Assembly: GCA_030524285.1 (NCBI GenBank)
Contig: JAUNGQ010000008.1
Location: 28,979-92,978, forward strand
DNA length: 64,000 bases
Reading direction: 5' to 3'
Source of the DNA: Eubacteriales bacterium
GTDB lineage: Bacteria; Bacillota; Clostridia; Oscillospirales; Butyricicoccaceae
This document shows, one piece after another, positions 15,055 to 23,124 of this stretch. Positions within the stretch are counted from its first letter, which is position 1; each line of letters starts with the position of its first letter. The translations under genes were made by a program, and so were the position numbers. A model generated the notes under the pieces. That model was not told where the DNA came from. It did no database searches and saw nothing but the letters and a program-made list of their open reading frames with translations.

Positions 15055-15917
15055 ACGCGTTCCCCCTTTACCAACAACAGCATAATTTCATCAAGTGAAA
15101 CATGGTCAATGACAACATCTTTATATTTTTTCTGTGCCTTTTTTCCGTCAGGAACCAATACATCAATTTGGAAATCCCGCTTTCGATAAGCCAGAATATC
15201 ATCGGGGTCTAAAGCAAGAAACTGGCTTTCCCGGCAGCGCATAACGGCGTAATGATAGACCAGATCATTTCTGGATGCTGTCAAAATCAGCTTTCCGTTG
15301 TGAATGAATGTAATATAATCAGCAATTTTTTCCAGATCGCTTGTGATGTGAGAGGATAGCAGGATGGCGTGATCTTCTTCTTGAACAAATTCAAGAAACA
15401 TATCCAATATCTCGTCACGCATAATCGGGTCTAACCCGCCGGTGGCTTCATCCAGAATCAATAATTGCGGGTGATGGGATAAAGCGACGGAAATGGCTAA
15501 TTTCATCGTCATTCCTCTGGAATAGCTTTTTATTTTCTGTTTCGCCGGTAAATGGAAGTCCTTTAAGTATTGTTGGAATAGTGTACTGTCCCACTGGGTA
15601 TAAAGCCCCTCCATGACCTGTGACAATTGTTCTGCGGTTAAATACGGAGGAAAATTATCGCCGTCATATATAACACCGATTTTCTCTCTTATATCTGTGT
15701 CGCTGTCCAGCATTTCTTTCCCGAATAGCTTGATCGTTCCGTGATCCTTTGCAACAGTATTGAGGATACAGCCGATGGTGGTTGTTTTTCCTGCTCCATT
15801 TTCTCCGACAAAGCCCATGATAGCGCCATAGGGCAAGGAAAAGGATACTTGATCCAAGGTGAAACCGGAATTTGGGAATGTCTTGGAAACCTGTTGTAAT
15901 TCTAAAATATGTTCCAT
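15051..15917 (-). CDS. ABC transporter ATP-binding protein
   Basis: ATPase subunit that powers the permease encoded next. Walker A is GENGAGKTTT, the signature is YSRGMTMKLAI, and Walker B is LLILDEATGGLDPI; a C-terminal extension of about 70 residues is typical of the YtrB/BcrA group. The ATG at 15917 is chosen since GAGGAGG at 15927-15933 lies 9 bases before it; the in-frame ATG at 15935 would place that site inside the gene. The start lies one base after the GntR stop codon. Product length is 288 residues. Confidence 0.92.
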   Translation of the reverse strand: MEHILELQQVSKTFPNSGFTLDQVSFSLPYGAIMGFVGENGAGKTTTIGCILNTVAKDHGTIKLFGKEMLDSDTDIREKIGVIYDGDNFPPYLTAEQLSQVMEGLYTQWDSTLFQQYLKDFHLPAKQKIKSYSRGMTMKLAISVALSHHPQLLILDEATGGLDPIMRDEILDMFLEFVQEEDHAILLSSHITSDLEKIADYITFIHNGKLILTASRNDLVYHYAVMRCRESQFLALDPDDILAYRKRDFQIDVLVPDGKKAQKKYKDVVIDHVSLDEIMLLLVKGERV

Positions 15918-15918
15918 A

Positions 15919-16296
15919 TTATTCATCCTCCTCATAGAATAGAGCTAACAGCTCCGTCAGCTTTGCAAGGGGAATTTGATACATGCGCCCGATTTCTGCG
16001 GCTGCCTGTAAATGCTCCTCTGCAATGCGCTGCTGTTCCTCTTGATAAAATTCCTTGTTTTGAGCTGCTACAAAGCTTCCTCTGCCAACCGTTGTTTCAA
16101 TAAAGCCATCCCGCTGTAAATCCTCATACGCTTTCTGAACAGTGATAACACTTACGTGAATTGACTTTGCCAATGCACGCATGGAAGGAATGGCATCTCC
16201 GGCTTGCAGCTCTCCACTCATGATCATTGCTTTCATCTGTGATGTAATTTGCTCATAAATTGGTTTGTTGGCATTGTTGCTGATAATAATTTCCAT
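15919..16296 (-). CDS. GntR-family regulator, YtrA type
   Basis: Short transcriptional regulator of the YtrA subfamily: an N-terminal winged helix (KPIYEQITSQMKAMIMSGEL, then SVITVQKAYEDLQRDGFIET as the recognition region) and a short helical dimerisation tail, 125 residues. Such proteins usually repress the ABC transporter operon they head, and here the gene is first in the GntR-ATPase-permease operon. A perfect palindrome overlapping its own promoter at 16317-16341 is the likely binding site, so autoregulation is expected. The inducer is unknown. Confidence 0.93.
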   Translation of the reverse strand: MEIIISNNANKPIYEQITSQMKAMIMSGELQAGDAIPSMRALAKSIHVSVITVQKAYEDLQRDGFIETTVGRGSFVAAQNKEFYQEEQQRIAEEHLQAAAEIGRMYQIPLAKLTELLALFYEEDE

Positions 16297-16316
16297 GATC
16301 GATCACCTTTGACTTG

Positions 16317-16341
16317 AATGTACTTATTGTACAAGTACATT
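16317..16341. promoter_or_regulatory. Palindromic operator of the GntR regulator
   Basis: AATGTACTT at 16317-16325 and AAGTACATT at 16333-16341 are a perfect 9-bp inverted repeat around a 7-base centre. The right half overlaps the -10 box of the GntR promoter, so binding would block initiation. Confidence 0.8.
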
Positions 16342-16366
16342 ATAACAGATGTGTTGTGATAGTCAA
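16339..16366 (-). promoter_or_regulatory. Promoter of the GntR-ABC operon
   Basis: On the minus strand TTGACT (16361-16366) and TATAAT (16339-16344) are 16 bases apart. Confidence 0.8.
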
Positions 16367-16474
16367 CCCCGCTGAACGTAAAATGTCGGATATAGTTATC
16401 ACAGGATGGCTGCATCTGACACGAAGAGAGGCAGAATACAAAAAGATTTTAGTTTCCAAAAAACGCCCTGCTGG

Positions 16475-16508
16475 TTCGACTGCTTTTTTGTTACAGCTTC
16501 ATTATACT
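16475..16508 (+). promoter_or_regulatory. Candidate spoIIE promoter with 0A-box-like site
   Basis: TATACT at 16503-16508 is a possible -10. At 16475-16481 TTCGACT, read on the minus strand as AGTCGAA, matches six of seven bases of the Spo0A box TGTCGAA and lies near the -35 position. There is no good -35 hexamer, which would fit an activator-dependent promoter as in Bacillus subtilis spoIIE. Confidence 0.35.
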
Positions 16509-16538
16509 GTAAACATAAAACAGGAGGCGCAGATACAT

Positions 16539-18860
16539 ATGCTCGAACGGAAGAAAAAACAGCGGCAAAAGGCAGCCGGTGGTGTACGCACACGCCGGAC
16601 TGGTATGCCTTTTTTATATTTTATAGCGGCAGGAATTTTATCCTGTGCGGAAATAACAGGAGTTGGAGCACCCTTTGGTGTGGCATTTGCAGCGGCGGCG
16701 TGTCGGACAGGCTATGGATTTGGGGCTGTGCTGGGGACATTTGCTGGATATTTGCTGTCACATCCCGGGGCGGAAGGTGTAGAATATGCCGGTGCGGCAT
16801 TGATTGTACTGGCGGCATCTACCGTTTTTTCAGGGACTGGCATTACAGCAGGACGTTGGTTTTATCCGACAGGCGCAGCGGCGGCTGTTATGGCAACCGG
16901 CTGTATTTTTGTCTTTGCGGATGGCATTGAATGGCAGACAACGGTATTATTTCTATGTGAGATCGTGCTTGCAGCAGGAGCAGCGTATTTTTATGAAGCA
17001 GCAGTAGATACAGCACGCGGGCGGCCACAGGTAATACGTTTTGGCGGTATTATGGTGTTGACTGCAACGGTACTGATGGCAGCCTATCCGTTGCAGGTGA
17101 TTGACTTGATTTGCCCATCACGGATTGCAGCGCTGCTGGTTGTCATGGGGGTTAGCTATCTGGGTGGGTTTTCCTATGGTGCAGCCTGTGGCGTCGGTAT
17201 CGGTATTGCGATGGATGCGGCAGGGGGCGCAGGCTTATATTATGCGGGAATCTATGCAATTGCCGGTATGGTAGCAGGCTTTTTCACACGGTCCGGACGA
17301 ATTGGTTTTGCCACGGTTTTTGTCATCACACATGCAGCAGTCAATTTGCTGGGCGGACAGGCGGTATATTTATCCGGTTTGTATGAATGTTTTGTGGCGT
17401 CGGTATGCTTTGTCCTTGTACCGGACCGCATGTGGCGGACGCTACAGGACAAGCTTCTTCCGCCGAATCCGGAACCGACAGATTATGCGGCACGTGTGAG
17501 CCGACTGGCAAATCAGTACGCCTCCGCAGCATCCGAAGCCTTTTCAGAGATGTACCGTGCGTTGGCGGGCGGCAGTAGCCAGCATAAGGAGGAAAATGAC
17601 CTTGGCGCTGTGTTTGACCGGACAGCGGACCGTGTATGCAGGCGATGCAGTGCGCGGGAATCGTGCTGGGAACGGGACAAGCTGTCCACGCTTCGCACAC
17701 TGGACACGGTTTCCGGTTCTCTGCTGCGCAATGGACATGTGACGGCGAGTGATTTTCCGGGACATTTTGCAGCACAATGTCTGCGGTTTTCTGATTTTGT
17801 CATCGCGCTCAATGAGGGAATGGATGCGTTGTACCAGCGCAGGCAGACCCAACGGAAAAATGAAAACGGACGAAAGCTGATTGCACAGCAGTATGCCGGG
17901 GTAACCGGTATTCTCAAGCAGGTAGGCGAAAGCATGAGCAATGGGCCGGAGGCATTGCCGGCAAGGGAGCGGGAATTGCGCACCTATGCCGAAGCCTTTG
18001 GACGGGTACGCACGGCAGCAGCTTGGAAGGATCGCCGTGGACGCTTGCATTTTGAGATTTCCGGCGAGTGCGTCCCACGAATTGTACGCAATAAAGAAGG
18101 ATTTTTGTCCGGGTTAAGCGCTCTGATGGGCGCAAAACTCACCGGCCCGGAGTCCGTACATGGCCCTGGCGGATCAAGCCTGCTGTTCCGGGAACAGGAG
18201 CCATATTGCATCACAGTTGGCATCGGAACCCGGACACGGGAAGGACAACAGGTTTCCGGTGACTGTATCCGGTATTTCACAACAGAGGAGGGAATCGCAT
18301 GCGTTGTACTGTCAGACGGTATGGGCTCCGGCGAACAGGCAAAGGAGGAATCCGAAAGTACCGTCCGCATGGCAGAACGGTTCCTTCGCGCCGGTATTTC
18401 GGCAGCAGATTGTGTGCGCACGATTGGTCCTGCCCTCAAGCTGCGGACACAGGGCAAAAAATTTGTCACGCTCGATATTGGAACCATCGATCTGTTCAAC
18501 GGAAATACCGAATCCGTCAAGTGCGGCGCAGCGCCCAGCTTTGTGCGGGCAGTGGACGGCGATGGTACGGTGCGCGTCCGGCGCATTCTTTCCTCTACAT
18601 TGCCAGCAGGGCTGGAGGAATCGGGGGAAATGGACGTTACCCAGTTCCATATGGGGGATGGTGATGCCTTGCTGCTGCTCAGCGACGGTATTGTGGACGC
18701 CGACGGTGAAAATGCAGGCTGGGTAGAAGAGTTGATGGCAGGAAGCATGCATCTGAGCGCAAGAGAGTTGGCGGCACGGGTTGTGCTGGAAGGCTCCGCC
18801 CGTGGCGCACCGGATGATATGAGTGCGGCCGTGGTCTACCTCAGCAAACGCGGCGCGTAA
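16539..18860 (+). CDS. spoIIE: Stage II sporulation protein E, SpoIIE phosphatase
   Basis: Membrane serine phosphatase of the forespore septum that dephosphorylates SpoIIAA to release SigF and helps build the polar septum. The first 300 residues hold about ten hydrophobic helices (from FLYFIAAGILSCAEITG on). A central regulatory region has the Cys pattern VCRRCSARESCW. The C-terminal PP2C domain has VLSDGMGSGEQAKEES, LLLLSDGIVDA and DDMSAAVVYL with the metal-binding aspartates. The ATG at 16539, 11 bases after AGGAGG (16522-16527), gives 773 residues, slightly shorter than the 827 of B. subtilis. It proves a sporulating lineage. It stands alone, with a strong terminator behind it. Confidence 0.96.
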   Translation: MLERKKKQRQKAAGGVRTRRTGMPFLYFIAAGILSCAEITGVGAPFGVAFAAAACRTGYGFGAVLGTFAGYLLSHPGAEGVEYAGAALIVLAASTVFSGTGITAGRWFYPTGAAAAVMATGCIFVFADGIEWQTTVLFLCEIVLAAGAAYFYEAAVDTARGRPQVIRFGGIMVLTATVLMAAYPLQVIDLICPSRIAALLVVMGVSYLGGFSYGAACGVGIGIAMDAAGGAGLYYAGIYAIAGMVAGFFTRSGRIGFATVFVITHAAVNLLGGQAVYLSGLYECFVASVCFVLVPDRMWRTLQDKLLPPNPEPTDYAARVSRLANQYASAASEAFSEMYRALAGGSSQHKEENDLGAVFDRTADRVCRRCSARESCWERDKLSTLRTLDTVSGSLLRNGHVTASDFPGHFAAQCLRFSDFVIALNEGMDALYQRRQTQRKNENGRKLIAQQYAGVTGILKQVGESMSNGPEALPARERELRTYAEAFGRVRTAAAWKDRRGRLHFEISGECVPRIVRNKEGFLSGLSALMGAKLTGPESVHGPGGSSLLFREQEPYCITVGIGTRTREGQQVSGDCIRYFTTEEGIACVVLSDGMGSGEQAKEESESTVRMAERFLRAGISAADCVRTIGPALKLRTQGKKFVTLDIGTIDLFNGNTESVKCGAAPSFVRAVDGDGTVRVRRILSSTLPAGLEESGEMDVTQFHMGDGDALLLLSDGIVDADGENAGWVEELMAGSMHLSARELAARVVLEGSARGAPDDMSAAVVYLSKRGA

Positions 18861-18932
18861 AAATGTGCGTTGACGGAACAGGCTGATTGGCGTAAACGAT
18901 ACAAATGAGGTGAGAATTTCTGTTCTCATGGC

Positions 18933-18964
18933 AAAAGCCCGACAGTTGCATCTGCCGGGCTTTT
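18933..18964. terminator. Intrinsic terminator after spoIIE
   Basis: AAAAGCCCG-ACAG at 18933-18945 pairs with CTG-CCGGGCTTTT at 18952-18964. The A and T tracts make it work in both directions. Confidence 0.8.
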
Positions 18965-19013
18965 ACTTATGCCTGGATTTCTGTGAATAGAATGTAAAAT
19001 AAAAGCAGTCTGC

Positions 19014-19042
19014 TTGCAACCGGTAAAAAAAGAAGCTATGAT
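19014..19042 (+). promoter_or_regulatory. Promoter of the small membrane protein-DedA pair
   Basis: TTGCAA at 19014-19019 and TATGAT at 19037-19042, 17 bases apart, 39 bases before the start codon at 19082. Confidence 0.6.
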
Positions 19043-19081
19043 AAAGCCAGAGAAATTCAGAATACACGGAGGACATCAGGA

Positions 19082-19399
19082 ATGCTGCATATACAGATGT
19101 ACCCTTTATTAGAGCTGAGTGCAGAAGTAAAAGCGGAGTTGTATCCGATTCTGCTGTTCTTAGGCATGTTTTTTGTGATATTTGGTTTGGGTGGTATCCT
19201 GATCCGCCATATCCCGCGCAAGCCTGGCTCAATGCTGGATGAAATCCTCAGCGATCAATGGGAAGAGGAAGATGACTGGGATTACGAAAAACGCAGGCCG
19301 AAGGAACACAACAGCCCGGTGGAGCAGCCCCAAGCTGCGGCAGAGCTGTCTGAGCCGGAAAAAGATACCCGTGCCGCAGAGGAATCTGATCGAAAGTGA
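19082..19399 (+). CDS. Small single-pass membrane protein, unknown
   Basis: 105 residues: a short N-terminal segment, one clear membrane helix at about 20-41 (LYPILLFLGMFFVIFGLGGI), then a highly charged tail rich in Glu, Asp and Lys (WEEEDDWDYEKRRPKEH) and ending EESDRK. No family is recognised. GGAGG at 19068-19072 lies 9 bases before the ATG. The stop is 11 bases before the start of the DedA gene, so the two are co-transcribed, perhaps with a shared role in the membrane; that is inference. Confidence 0.7.
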   Translation: MLHIQMYPLLELSAEVKAELYPILLFLGMFFVIFGLGGILIRHIPRKPGSMLDEILSDQWEEEDDWDYEKRRPKEHNSPVEQPQAAAELSEPEKDTRAAEESDRK

Positions 19400-19410
19400 G
19401 GGATCACTGC

Positions 19411-19908
19411 ATGGAATTGGACGCTGTTCTGGGATTGATGTCCCAATATGGTGTGTTGATTCTATTGGTTATTACATGTCTTGAAGCCATGAACTGTCCG
19501 GGAATGCCTGCGGGTGTGATTCTGCCAGCAGCAGGGATTTATGCTGCAAATGGAGGCATGTCTGTTTTCCTTGCTATTACATTGACGATTATTGGAGGAA
19601 TGACTGGTACAGTGGTGTTATATCTGATTGGACGAGCTGGCGGTTATCCTCTTTTGGACTGGTTGAACCGGCACAGCAAAAATCTTCGTAAAGCAAATGA
19701 ACGCTGCTCGGAGTTTTTGCAAAGGAACAGCTTTCAAAAAATATTTATTGGACGGATTCTTCCGGTAGTACGTACGCTTTTGCCGCTTCCGGCGGGTGCA
19801 TTTCGGGTTGATCCGGTTTCTTTTATGACAGCCAGTGCGCTGGGAATTACCTGTTATAATATCGTATGTGTCAGCGCTGGATATTTTTTAGGATATTTGT
19901 TTGTGTGA
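19411..19908 (+). CDS. DedA-family membrane protein
   Basis: Integral membrane protein of the DedA/VTT family, members of which act as lipid transporters or flippases such as undecaprenyl-phosphate flippases. The family stretches NCPGMPAGVILPAAG, then GRILPVVRTLLPLPAGAFRV with its conserved Arg and Pro residues, are present over 165 residues. The ATG at 19411, 7-9 bases after GAGGGA at 19398-19403, is preferred to a GTG at 19396 that has no ribosome binding site. Shorter than the usual 200 residues, but both re-entrant regions are there. Confidence 0.85.
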   Translation: MELDAVLGLMSQYGVLILLVITCLEAMNCPGMPAGVILPAAGIYAANGGMSVFLAITLTIIGGMTGTVVLYLIGRAGGYPLLDWLNRHSKNLRKANERCSEFLQRNSFQKIFIGRILPVVRTLLPLPAGAFRVDPVSFMTASALGITCYNIVCVSAGYFLGYLFV

Positions 19909-19913
19909 TGTGG

Positions 19914-19939
19914 GCCTCTCTTTTGTGGGAGGCTCTTTT
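19914..19939 (+). terminator. Intrinsic terminator after the DedA gene
   Basis: GCCTCTC at 19914-19920 pairs with GGGAGGC at 19927-19933, followed by TCTTTTC. Confidence 0.7.
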
Positions 19940-19957
19940 CATGCGGCAAGATGCTAC

Positions 19958-19986
19958 TTGTCAAAAAAGAGAAAGAATGCTACACT
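19958..19986 (+). promoter_or_regulatory. Promoter of dus
   Basis: TTGTCA at 19958-19963 and TACACT at 19981-19986, 17 bases apart, 35 bases before the dus start. Confidence 0.6.
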
Positions 19987-20020
19987 TATTCTATGTATGT
20001 TTTAAGACAGGAGAGGTCAT

Positions 20021-20998
20021 ATGGCAGGCTTTCAAATTGGAAATGTAACAATTGACGGGCGTTTTATCATGGCACCTATGGCGGGAGTAACCGATCGGGC
20101 ATTCCGGCAGATCTGTCGGGAATGTGGCGCTGCTATGACTGTCAGTGAAATGATCTCGACACAGGCGCTGCTGTTTCAGGATAAAAAAACACGGGAGCTG
20201 TTGTCACTGGCGCCGAATGAGAAGCCTGGCTGGGTACAGATCTTTGGCAGCAATCCGGCGTATATGGCGGATGGAGCAAAAAAAGCGCTGGCAATTTCCG
20301 GTGCATCTCTTGTGGATATTAATATGGGCTGTCCGGCGCCGAAGATTGTCAAGGGCGGCGATGGCAGTGCCCTGATGCTGAAACCAAAGCTTGCAGAGGA
20401 GATTATCCGCGCAGTTGTAATGGCAGTGGATGTCCCGGTTACAGTAAAATTCCGCAAGGGCTGGGACGAGGAACATGAAAATTATCTGGACTTTGCAAAG
20501 ATGGCGGAAGCGGCAGGCGCTGCTGCTATCACGCTGCATGGCCGTACAAGGGCGCAGATGTATGCAGGCAAAGCGGATTGGGGCGCCATTGCGCAGGTCA
20601 AACAGGCGGTATCCATTCCAGTTATAGCCAATGGCGATGTGGACAGCGCAAAAAGCGCCATGCATATCCTGCGGGAAACCGGTGCAGATGCAGTTATGAT
20701 TGGACGCGGTGCATTGGGGAATCCATGGCTGTTTGCACAGTGCAATGCAATGGACGAAGGCAGGGAAATTCCTGCGCTTCCGCCGCTGGCACAGCGTATG
20801 GAGACTGTGCGTAGACAGATTACGCTGGCAGCAGAACACAAGGGAGAGCATATTGCCATGCTACAGGCGCGCAAGCACTTTGCATGGTATTTAAAGGGCG
20901 TGCGTGGGACGAAGAAGCTCAAAGCATGTGTATCCGAACTAAACTCCTTTGAAGAACTGGATCGCTTGCTGCAGCTGGCATCAAAACTGGAGGGCTGA
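20021..20998 (+). CDS. dus: tRNA-dihydrouridine synthase, DusB type
   Basis: FMN-dependent enzyme that reduces specific uridines of tRNA to dihydrouridine. MAPMAGVTDRAFRQICRE marks the N-terminus of the TIM barrel, MGCPAPKIVKGGDGSALM carries the catalytic Cys, LHGRTRAQMYAGKADW and VMIGRGALGNPWLF contribute FMN and tRNA contacts; 325 residues, normal length. AGGAGAGG at 20009-20016 precedes the ATG. The stop codon lies 2 bases before the start of the sigma factor fusion gene, so they form an operon. Confidence 0.95.
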   Translation: MAGFQIGNVTIDGRFIMAPMAGVTDRAFRQICRECGAAMTVSEMISTQALLFQDKKTRELLSLAPNEKPGWVQIFGSNPAYMADGAKKALAISGASLVDINMGCPAPKIVKGGDGSALMLKPKLAEEIIRAVVMAVDVPVTVKFRKGWDEEHENYLDFAKMAEAAGAAAITLHGRTRAQMYAGKADWGAIAQVKQAVSIPVIANGDVDSAKSAMHILRETGADAVMIGRGALGNPWLFAQCNAMDEGREIPALPPLAQRMETVRRQITLAAEHKGEHIAMLQARKHFAWYLKGVRGTKKLKACVSELNSFEELDRLLQLASKLEG

Positions 20999-21000
20999 GT

Positions 21001-22263
21001 ATGTTTGATGAAAACAGTATTGTTGACCGCATTATCAGCGGCGATGATTCAGCATTCGAGCGTTTGGCCGATTTGTACGCCCCAAAGGTTTATCAGTATG
21101 CCTTGCGTTATCTTGGACAGGAAAATGAAGCAGAGCAGGCTGTGGAGGAAACCTTCCTCCAGATTGGAAGCAAGCTGGGTGGGAATGTGGATTCCGAGCT
21201 TTCTGTCTGGATTTTTCGTATTGCGGCCAATGCATGTGCGGATATCCAGCGTAGAAAGCGCGGGACAATGAGCACAATGGCAGTTTTTCATCTGCGGGAA
21301 ATCAGGAAGGATGACCAGGATGAGAAACGGGATCTGGATGAAGCGATTCAGTCCCAATTGCTACGGCTGACACGTCAGCAGCGCGAGGTTATCCTGCTGC
21401 GCGATTTGTGTGGGCTGAATGATGCGGCAACCGGACAGGTGCTTGGTATGGATGCAGACGGCGTGCGTCTACGCCTGTCACGGGCACGGAAAAATCTGCG
21501 TGACCTGCTGCTGCGCCAAAATATCCTCTCTCAACCGAAGGAAAGAAACGGGGATAACAGGGATTGCCAGAATTACCGGGAGCTGTGCAGCCAGTATGTC
21601 GATGAATATATTACACAGGAAGATAAGGCTGCGCTGCTTGACCATATTCAGGAATGCCCCCAGTGTGCAGCGTATCTCAATGATCTGACGCTCATTGGAC
21701 GATCTCTGTCGCATATGGAGGAAGGAGAGATTCCACGAGAGCTGCGCGAACGGGTTATAGAAAATACAAAGAAGCAGTCGCGTGAGATCAAAAGTGTGCG
21801 CAGACGCGGCGTGTGGATTCCATTGCTGATTCTGATTGCTTCTGCGGCAATTTTTGTTGCGCTGACATGCAGCGGTGTATTGGGTGGCTTGTATATTAGT
21901 GCAACGGTTCATGATACGGCTTCTCGTGTTGAGAAAGAAAACGGCAGCGGTGGAAGCAGCGTTGTGATGAAGGAAGAGATTATGGTTCCGGATGTGGTAG
22001 CGGCGAACAGTTATGCTTTTGTCATTGCGGCCGCAGGCGAAGCAACACCGCCGGAGCTTTCCACCTCGGCAAGCCTGCTGGCGGCGGATAATACCAACGG
22101 CGTAGAGTATTATATGGTAGACAATGATTTTAGCCTTGTGCAGAAGCTCACAGAGGGTATGCAATCGCTTGGCTATGAACTGGAGACCATCAATAATAAT
22201 CAGCTGATTATCAGCTCAACAGCTCCGCAGGGGTTGTTTATCGTCATCCATCAGGTAGATTGA
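21001..22263 (+). CDS. ECF sigma factor fused to anti-sigma and membrane anchor
   Basis: A single 420-residue frame combining functions normally split over two genes. Residues 20-90 are sigma region 2 (VYQYALRYLGQENEAEQAVEE) and 118-170 sigma region 4 (LTRQQREVILLRDLCGLN). Residues 190-232 are a zinc anti-sigma domain with Cys196, then His215-X3-Cys219-X2-Cys222. A membrane helix spans about 271-299, followed by a 120-residue extracytoplasmic domain of unknown fold. The frame is open throughout, with no sign of frameshift. GGAGGG at 20989-20994 gives a good ribosome binding site. By family knowledge the anti-sigma part would hold the sigma part at the membrane until a signal; in one chain, release would need proteolysis or a conformational change. 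Target genes are unknown. Confidence 0.85.
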   Translation: MFDENSIVDRIISGDDSAFERLADLYAPKVYQYALRYLGQENEAEQAVEETFLQIGSKLGGNVDSELSVWIFRIAANACADIQRRKRGTMSTMAVFHLREIRKDDQDEKRDLDEAIQSQLLRLTRQQREVILLRDLCGLNDAATGQVLGMDADGVRLRLSRARKNLRDLLLRQNILSQPKERNGDNRDCQNYRELCSQYVDEYITQEDKAALLDHIQECPQCAAYLNDLTLIGRSLSHMEEGEIPRELRERVIENTKKQSREIKSVRRRGVWIPLLILIASAAIFVALTCSGVLGGLYISATVHDTASRVEKENGSGGSSVVMKEEIMVPDVVAANSYAFVIAAAGEATPPELSTSASLLAADNTNGVEYYMVDNDFSLVQKLTEGMQSLGYELETINNNQLIISSTAPQGLFIVIHQVD

Positions 22264-22359
22264 AGGGTAGAAGGCTGGATATACCGTGTTATTGTGCTGA
22301 AATCACAAAAAATGCCGGAAAAATCAGCAAAAAATCTGCAAATATTGGCGGATAATTGC

Positions 22360-22388
22360 TTGACATTAGAGGGAAAATCAATTAAGAT
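22360..22388 (+). promoter_or_regulatory. Promoter of the S10-spc-alpha run
   Basis: TTGACA at 22360-22365 and TAAGAT at 22383-22388, 17 bases apart, predict a start near 22395 and a leader of about 330 bases before rpsJ. Confidence 0.75.
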
Positions 22389-22394
22389 AAATAC

Positions 22395-22726
22395 GCACTT
22401 GCAAAAGAGCAGGTGAGCGATGATGCCGGAGATTGCTGCTGAGGCAGGTAACTTCGGCGGAGTAAGTCCGACAATCGGGCGGTTGAGACAACTGCTAACT
22501 ACCACCGGTATGTTCCTGTGTAAGCTCGGGACTGCCAGCGCGTGCGCTGACAAGCCGACAGCCGGAACCACTGCGGTGCACATCCAAAAGCCGGATCGCT
22601 GAACCATACTATCGTTTTGCCCGGTTTTTCTTATGCCCTGAGGTGATACACACGGAAGGGTTGCAGTATCTCTCCGAACGCGAGGACGCATTTTTATAAT
22701 GTAGTGTTCGAGGAGGAAAACACACA
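22395..22726 (+). promoter_or_regulatory. Structured leader of the S10 operon
   Basis: About 330 untranslated bases with several hairpins, including CAGCG-CGTG-CGCTG near 22537-22551 and the terminator-like stem at 22586-22629. Long structured leaders here control the S10 operon through r-protein binding in E. coli (L4); whether the same applies to this one is inference. A TATAAT at 22695-22700 near the gene has no matching -35. Confidence 0.5.
22586..22629 (+). terminator. Attenuator-like hairpin in the S10 leader
   Basis: AAAAGCCGG at 22586-22594 pairs with CCGGTTTTT at 22621-22629, a 9-pair stem with one G-T, whose 3' arm is itself the T run. It lies about 100 bases before rpsJ. Confidence 0.55.
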
Positions 22727-23038
22727 ATGGCTAACGCAGAGAAAATCAGAATCAGACTGAAAGCTTACGACCATTCGCTGATCGATCAGGCATCCGAGAA
22801 GATCGTGGAAGCTGCAAAGCGCACTGGCGCTAAGGTTTCCGGCCCGATCCCGCTGCCGACCGAGCGCGAAATCGTTACGATTCTCCGTGCGGTGCACAAG
22901 TACAAGGACAGCCGTGAGCAGTTCGAGCGCCGCACCCACAAGAGACTGATCGACATCACCAACGCAGGCAAGAACACGGTTGAGACCTTGATGACCCTCG
23001 ATCTGCCGGCTGGCGTTGAGATTGAGATTAAGCTTTAA
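22727..23038 (+). CDS. rpsJ: 30S ribosomal protein S10
   Basis: Head protein of the small subunit; also binds NusB in antitermination. 103 residues with the typical [17 protein letters not shown] start and [16 protein letters not shown] end. AGGAGG at 22711-22716 gives a strong start. First gene of a 31-gene run that ends with rplQ at 38274. Confidence 0.99.
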   Translation: MANAEKIRIRLKAYDHSLIDQASEKIVEAAKRTGAKVSGPIPLPTEREIVTILRAVHKYKDSREQFERRTHKRLIDITNAGKNTVETLMTLDLPAGVEIEIKL

Positions 23039-23124
23039 TTAGCCTGGGCCGCGACAGCGCGGCAAGGTCAAGTTGGTGAGCGGAAACCGCCCATCAACCA
23101 ATAACCTACAAGGAGGAAACAAAA

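Noticed and set aside
22695-22700. Second promoter directly before rpsJ
   Set aside because: TATAAT is present, but no -35 hexamer lies at 15-19 bases upstream and it is too close to the start codon.
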